DNA of 19,846 nt from assembly GCA_964058845.1 (NCBI GenBank), contig CAXKVR010000673.1:1-19846 (forward strand), read 5' to 3'. Shown here one piece after another: positions 17,090 through 19,846 of this stretch (position 1 is the first letter of the stretch; the number at the start of each line of letters is the position of its first letter). Both the position numbers and the translations under genes were made by a program. This stretch comes from Carex sylvatica (lineage: Eukaryota > Streptophyta > Magnoliopsida > Poales > Cyperaceae). The notes below the pieces were generated by a model. The model was not told the DNA's origin, searched no databases, and saw only the letters and a list, made by a program, of their open reading frames with translations.

Positions 17090-17249
17090 AATAGAAATAG
17101 TTCAAAAACGAATTGTGATTTTTTCATTGCTCTCTTTGTACCTATATAGGCGTTACATTTTACATATAATATCAAATCTCTATAATCTTTTCTTACCAAA
17201 AGATGTCTATAGTTTCTATAAATGCATAAACATAACATAAATCTCAACA
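17090..17249 (-). repeat. Copia 5' LTR, 160 bp
   Basis: It is bounded by the PBS on the left and GTTCT on the right, and is collinear with 10715-10874. The minus strand starts TGTTGAGATTTATG. CCTATATAGG at 17141-17150 is a likely TATA region for the element's own transcription. Confidence 0.95.
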
Positions 17250-17254
17250 GTTCT

Positions 17255-17561
17255 TATATTACATCACATTAATCAAGCAAACAACATCCAAGAAATGAAA
17301 AGCGCAAAGTGAGCAACAAAAATTAAAACTTATGGTTTATAAGAACTATCTGTGAGGATACTTTCTCCTTTTTCCTTCAGGAAAATAAAGAAAGAATTAG
17401 TAGACCGTATACACTTAAATATTATATCATCCGATCGAGATGAGAAGTTCCAACTCAAGAGTAAGTACTTCTGTTATTTTTGGCAATTGTATGTAGTTCA
17501 AATAAATATAATTACAACAAGAGAGCAACAATGTATCACCCTGGAGGAATGAAAATACAAT
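17255..17561 (-). other. Malic enzyme 3' flank / probable 3' UTR
   Basis: This lies between the malic enzyme stop codon and the Copia insertion. There is no conserved ORF. I see no canonical AATAAA on the minus strand here, only weak variants such as AAAATAA near 17475. The real poly(A) site could therefore lie here, using a weak signal, or originally beyond the point where the Copia element inserted. Confidence 0.5.
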
Positions 17562-19578
17562 TCAATCCTGTTTGTATACCAAGGTTGGATATACTGGGTT
17601 CCACATGTTGTTTTGCACATACTCTTTGGTTCCCTCCTGACAAAATAAAAGGATTACAAAGGAAAGGTCAGTAACATAAGCTATATAAAAAATATCGAGG
17701 CAAATGTTCTTTGCACGGTTGCAGACTCTAAAAAGTGACTTCTACCCTTAAAAATCATGTATTGTAGCCTAAAAACATTAAAAAAATATTTTGAGGCCAA
17801 ATTGCTCCCAATTATACGTGAAAAGGGAGAAACAGTGTGAAAGGACGTGCAATTCTGTAAAATTTAATATAGGGTTGACCCTCATATGTCATAAGGGTAT
17901 ATAATCTACAGGAGATATTTTAAGGACCTCCTGACAGAAAGTATAGTTCCCGACAAAAATGGGGAAAAACTTCTAAAATCGTCCCTCCCCATATTTTAAG
18001 CAAAAATGACCAGCCGGGCCCACAGAAATTCCTTTCTATTATTGCATAACAGGTCCAAAATATATCATAACTCAAAAATTTTAGGTTTGCTAAGAACCCA
18101 AACTTCAGTTGTAGGCATTTCCTTTGTTGTTCTTTTCTCCATCAGAGAATCAAGTAATGTAAGGACCTTTAAGATATCAAGTTCTTAGCAATTCCAAATT
18201 ATTAATGCTTCAAAATGTGTTAAAATTAGTCAAAACATGTTTTCGTCACATTAAATTGTGCTGCTACTACATGTAGTGTTGATTGAAACAATGCCCAAGG
18301 AAAAATAGTTGTTGAAGTTTAAGAGGAAAAGAACTAATTTTAATTTTATCGATTTATGATATTATTTCAATCTCTTATACGGTGCCTATTTATAGGCTAC
18401 CGGATTTAAAGAGCCATTAAAATATTTCATAATTACATGATTTGCTATATCTGCTAATCAATACTAATTTATCTGCTATCAATGTAATTGACCTCTAATT
18501 GATTTTTTATCTTCAACAATAGTAGGGAATAAATTTACTGTAATAATTTCCTTTTACCTCATCCAGTTTTTGAAGCTCACGGGGATCCATGCCGCGGTAC
18601 CCTTCAGCAAGATCCTCCTTCACAGCCTCTCTTACAACAGCCGCCGCCACCTCCTTTGTTATATCTCTTATTCTAAACAAACACAAGGCATAATAATACA
18701 TACTCTGAGATGAGTTAGTAGCTCAAAATGTTAGCTAACTGAATTATGTGATAAAATGAGAGTAATTATGGTGACCTAGAGATAGGAGGATATATGACCC
18801 CTTCCTGAACCTCATCATCTTTCATATAAGCTGCCAAGCTATTACAAAGTAAAAGAAACAAATTAGGAAAAGAAGTGCTGTTCTCACAGAAAATTCAAAA
18901 TAACAAGTACACAGCTAGAAAGGGGATAATTTAGGCTTGAAATAATACCACTCTGCTGCAGCCTGGAGCATACCGTCTGAGATAACACTTGCACCTGACA
19001 AAAGTGTCCCAAGGCCAATCCTGAAATGTTTCGACATGAGTAAAGATGGTAAAAGATGGTAAAAGATGTTTCATATTTGGTTAAGAATGACAATTAAAGA
19101 TAATAATAGAGCATACCCAGGAAAGAGATACATGTTATTTCCTTGATTAGAGTGACCAATCTTGCCATCACCTGAAAAGAAAAAATTATAGCTATTATAA
19201 TAACAGACATTGAAATCGGTAATCCCCAGTACTTAATGTATGTGACAAACTAGGTTCTGAATATGACAAAAATAATCAAGAAAATATGTTCAAAGGCTCA
19301 TTGCTTTTGAGGGAGAAAGAGAGAGTACCTAGATTAACATCATGAAAAGGGCTTCCACTGGCATATATAATATTGTCACCAACTATAGAGAAGGCATCTT
19401 CAGGTGTGCACTCGGCTAAATGATCCACAAGAAATAAATTAGGACTCTATGATTTGACTTTGGCTTCTGTTAAAAAAAAATGAAATAATAACATTAACTG
19501 ACCATTCTTTGTGGGATTAGACATAGCAAAAACCGCAGGTCTAGAACAAGTTGTTGAGTCTCTTAGAGCCTCCAACAC
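17562..19578 (-). CDS. NAD-ME: NAD-dependent malic enzyme, mitochondrial, C-terminal seven exons (partial)
   Basis: The enzyme oxidatively decarboxylates malate to pyruvate, CO2 and NADH in the mitochondrial matrix. Exons on the minus strand are 19578-19503, 19415-19329, 19171-19117, 19020-18949, 18838-18776, 18672-18558 and 17636-17562. They total 543 nt: 180 residues plus TGA. All introns are GT-AG and phases join without a break. Visible motifs are VFAMSNPTKNAECTPEDAF, IIYASGSPF, HSNQGNNMYLFPG, GLGTLLSGASVISDGML, AAAECLAAYM, VIYPPISRIRDITKEVAAAV and a C-terminus NNMWNPVYPTLVYKQD. These form the end of the NAD-binding malic enzyme domain. The C-terminus and the IRDITKEVAAAV helix fit the plant NAD-ME alpha (NAD-ME1-like) type better than NADP-ME; the isoform is from memory and less sure. 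The 5' exons lie beyond 19846. Nothing suggests loss of function. Confidence 0.93.
18310..18518 (-). mobile_element. 209-bp solo LTR in the terminal intron of NAD-ME
   Basis: The sequence starts TGTTGAAG and ends CTTCAACA, a perfect 8-bp terminal inverted repeat of TG..CA type. It is flanked by the perfect 5-bp duplication ATAGT (18305-18309 and 18519-18523). Its termini differ from those of the Copia element at 10715-17249, so it belongs to another family. A canonical TATAAATAGGC is read on the minus strand (18384-18394), suggesting the same orientation as the gene. With no internal region it is a solo LTR or a very small LTR-type element. Confidence 0.9.
18384..18397 (-). promoter_or_regulatory. 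TATA box of the intronic solo LTR
   Basis: The minus strand reads GCCTATAAATAGGC. A consensus TATAAATA sits inside a 6-bp inverted repeat in the middle of the 209-bp LTR, as in short plant LTRs. Activity is not known. Confidence 0.55.
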
Positions 19579-19846
19579 CTGAGATGAAACATATAATTTC
19601 CACCTTGAATTTTAAATGAGTAGGGAAATCTGTATGAGCAGGAAAGGGAACAAATGCCCTGCTCATTCTCTATGTTGTTTCTGAGAATTTCGGAAACAAA
19701 AGTACATATAATTTACTGCCATATTGAAGCCCTATTCTTCATATACAAAACCATATGTAACCCAATAACCACCAACCAACCCCCAACCCCCCCCCCCCCC
19801 CCCAAAAAAAAAAAAAAAAGAGGCTGAGGTGGGGGGAATCTCCAAT
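19579..19846 (-). other. NAD-ME intron, partial, with C17-A16 tract
   Basis: The polypyrimidine/CTCAG acceptor abuts the exon at 19578, so this stretch is intron up to the window edge or to an exon beyond it. I find no upstream malic enzyme exon here. A run of 17 C (19787-19803) followed by 16 A (19804-19819) stands out. Confidence 0.65.

Larger units (their letters stand above)
10715..17249 (-). mobile_element. Ty1/Copia LTR retrotransposon with two nested hAT MITEs
   Basis: The 6535-bp element reads right to left: 5' LTR (17090-17249), PBS, leader, Gag, protease, integrase, reverse transcriptase, RNase H, PPT, 3' LTR (10715-10874). Integrase before reverse transcriptase is the Copia order. 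It contains hAT MITEs at 13879-14387 and 16283-16814; without them and their TSD copies it would be about 5.5 kb. The LTRs are short (160 bp), begin TGTTGAG and end CTATT instead of the usual CA. Frameshifts and stops make it non-autonomous. I do not assign it to a named Copia lineage. Confidence 0.96.
10710..17254 (-). repeat. Copia target-site duplication GTTCT (both copies)
   Basis: GTTCT at 10710-10714 and at 17250-17254 exactly flank the element, as expected of a 5-bp integrase stagger. This fixes both LTR ends and shows that the two LTRs belong to one insertion. Confidence 0.93.
17637..18557 (-). other. Terminal intron of NAD-ME, expanded
   Basis: The donor is GTAAAAGG at 18557 and the acceptor TTTTGTCAG at 17637. 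At 921 nt it is far longer than the other introns here (87, 157, 96, 110 and 103 nt). Part of the excess is the solo LTR at 18310-18518. The rest (17637-18304) shows no recognisable element or ORF. Confidence 0.88.

Noticed and set aside
18006..18188. 60-codon plus-strand ORF in the NAD-ME terminal intron
   Set aside because: It is short, has no motif, lies antisense within an intron and has no supporting signals.
17562..19578. Assignment as NADP-malic enzyme
   Set aside because: The C-terminal text (IRDITKEVAAAV .. NNMWNPVYPTLVYKQD) fits plant mitochondrial NAD-ME; the typical NADP-ME C-terminus ending near YRSYR is not present.

Overview
This is nuclear DNA of a flowering plant, most likely a eudicot. 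It is AT-rich and intron-bearing, it is filled with nested plant-type transposable elements, and at the right end it holds the 3' part of a spliced housekeeping gene. I cannot name the species. I found no bacterial operon, CRISPR array, rRNA or tRNA gene, and no clearly new multi-gene system. The interest lies in the nesting of the elements and in a few unusual repeats.

Layout, left to right. (1) 1-1534: the 3' part of a long LTR (copy E1) containing a perfect array of 24 copies of a 21-bp self-complementary unit. (2) 1644-2135: a non-autonomous hAT element (MITE) with a perfect 8-bp target-site duplication (TSD). (3) About 2224-3239: unassigned sequence with a 12-bp hairpin and a 179-codon ORF of unknown nature, perhaps LINE 5' leader. 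(4) 3240-10243: a decayed plant L1-type LINE, + strand, with ORF1 (DUF4283-like plus CCHC knuckle) and ORF2 (endonuclease, reverse transcriptase, zf-RVT-like region, RNase H). A 1558-bp solo LTR (copy E2, same family as E1) splits it at 5624-7181, flanked by the TSD ACCAA. (5) 10244-10709: no gene seen. (6) 10715-17249: a Ty1/Copia retrotransposon, - strand, with 160-bp LTRs, TSD GTTCT, an initiator-Met PBS and a PPT. It carries several disabling mutations and two nested hAT MITEs (13879-14387 and 16283-16814), both with perfect 8-bp TSDs. (7) 17562-19578: the last seven exons (180 codons plus stop) of a mitochondrial NAD-dependent malic enzyme gene, - strand, intact and continuing beyond the window. 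Its 921-bp terminal intron holds a 209-bp solo LTR with TSD ATAGT.

Only the malic enzyme gene looks functional. The retroelement coding regions carry stops and frameshifts. The nesting gives a relative order: LINE before solo LTR E2, and Copia before its two MITEs. The two Copia LTRs differ at about 9 of 160 sites, so that insertion is moderately old. The Copia element sits about 0.3 kb past the malic enzyme stop codon in the same orientation, so gene read-through would enter the Copia 5' LTR.
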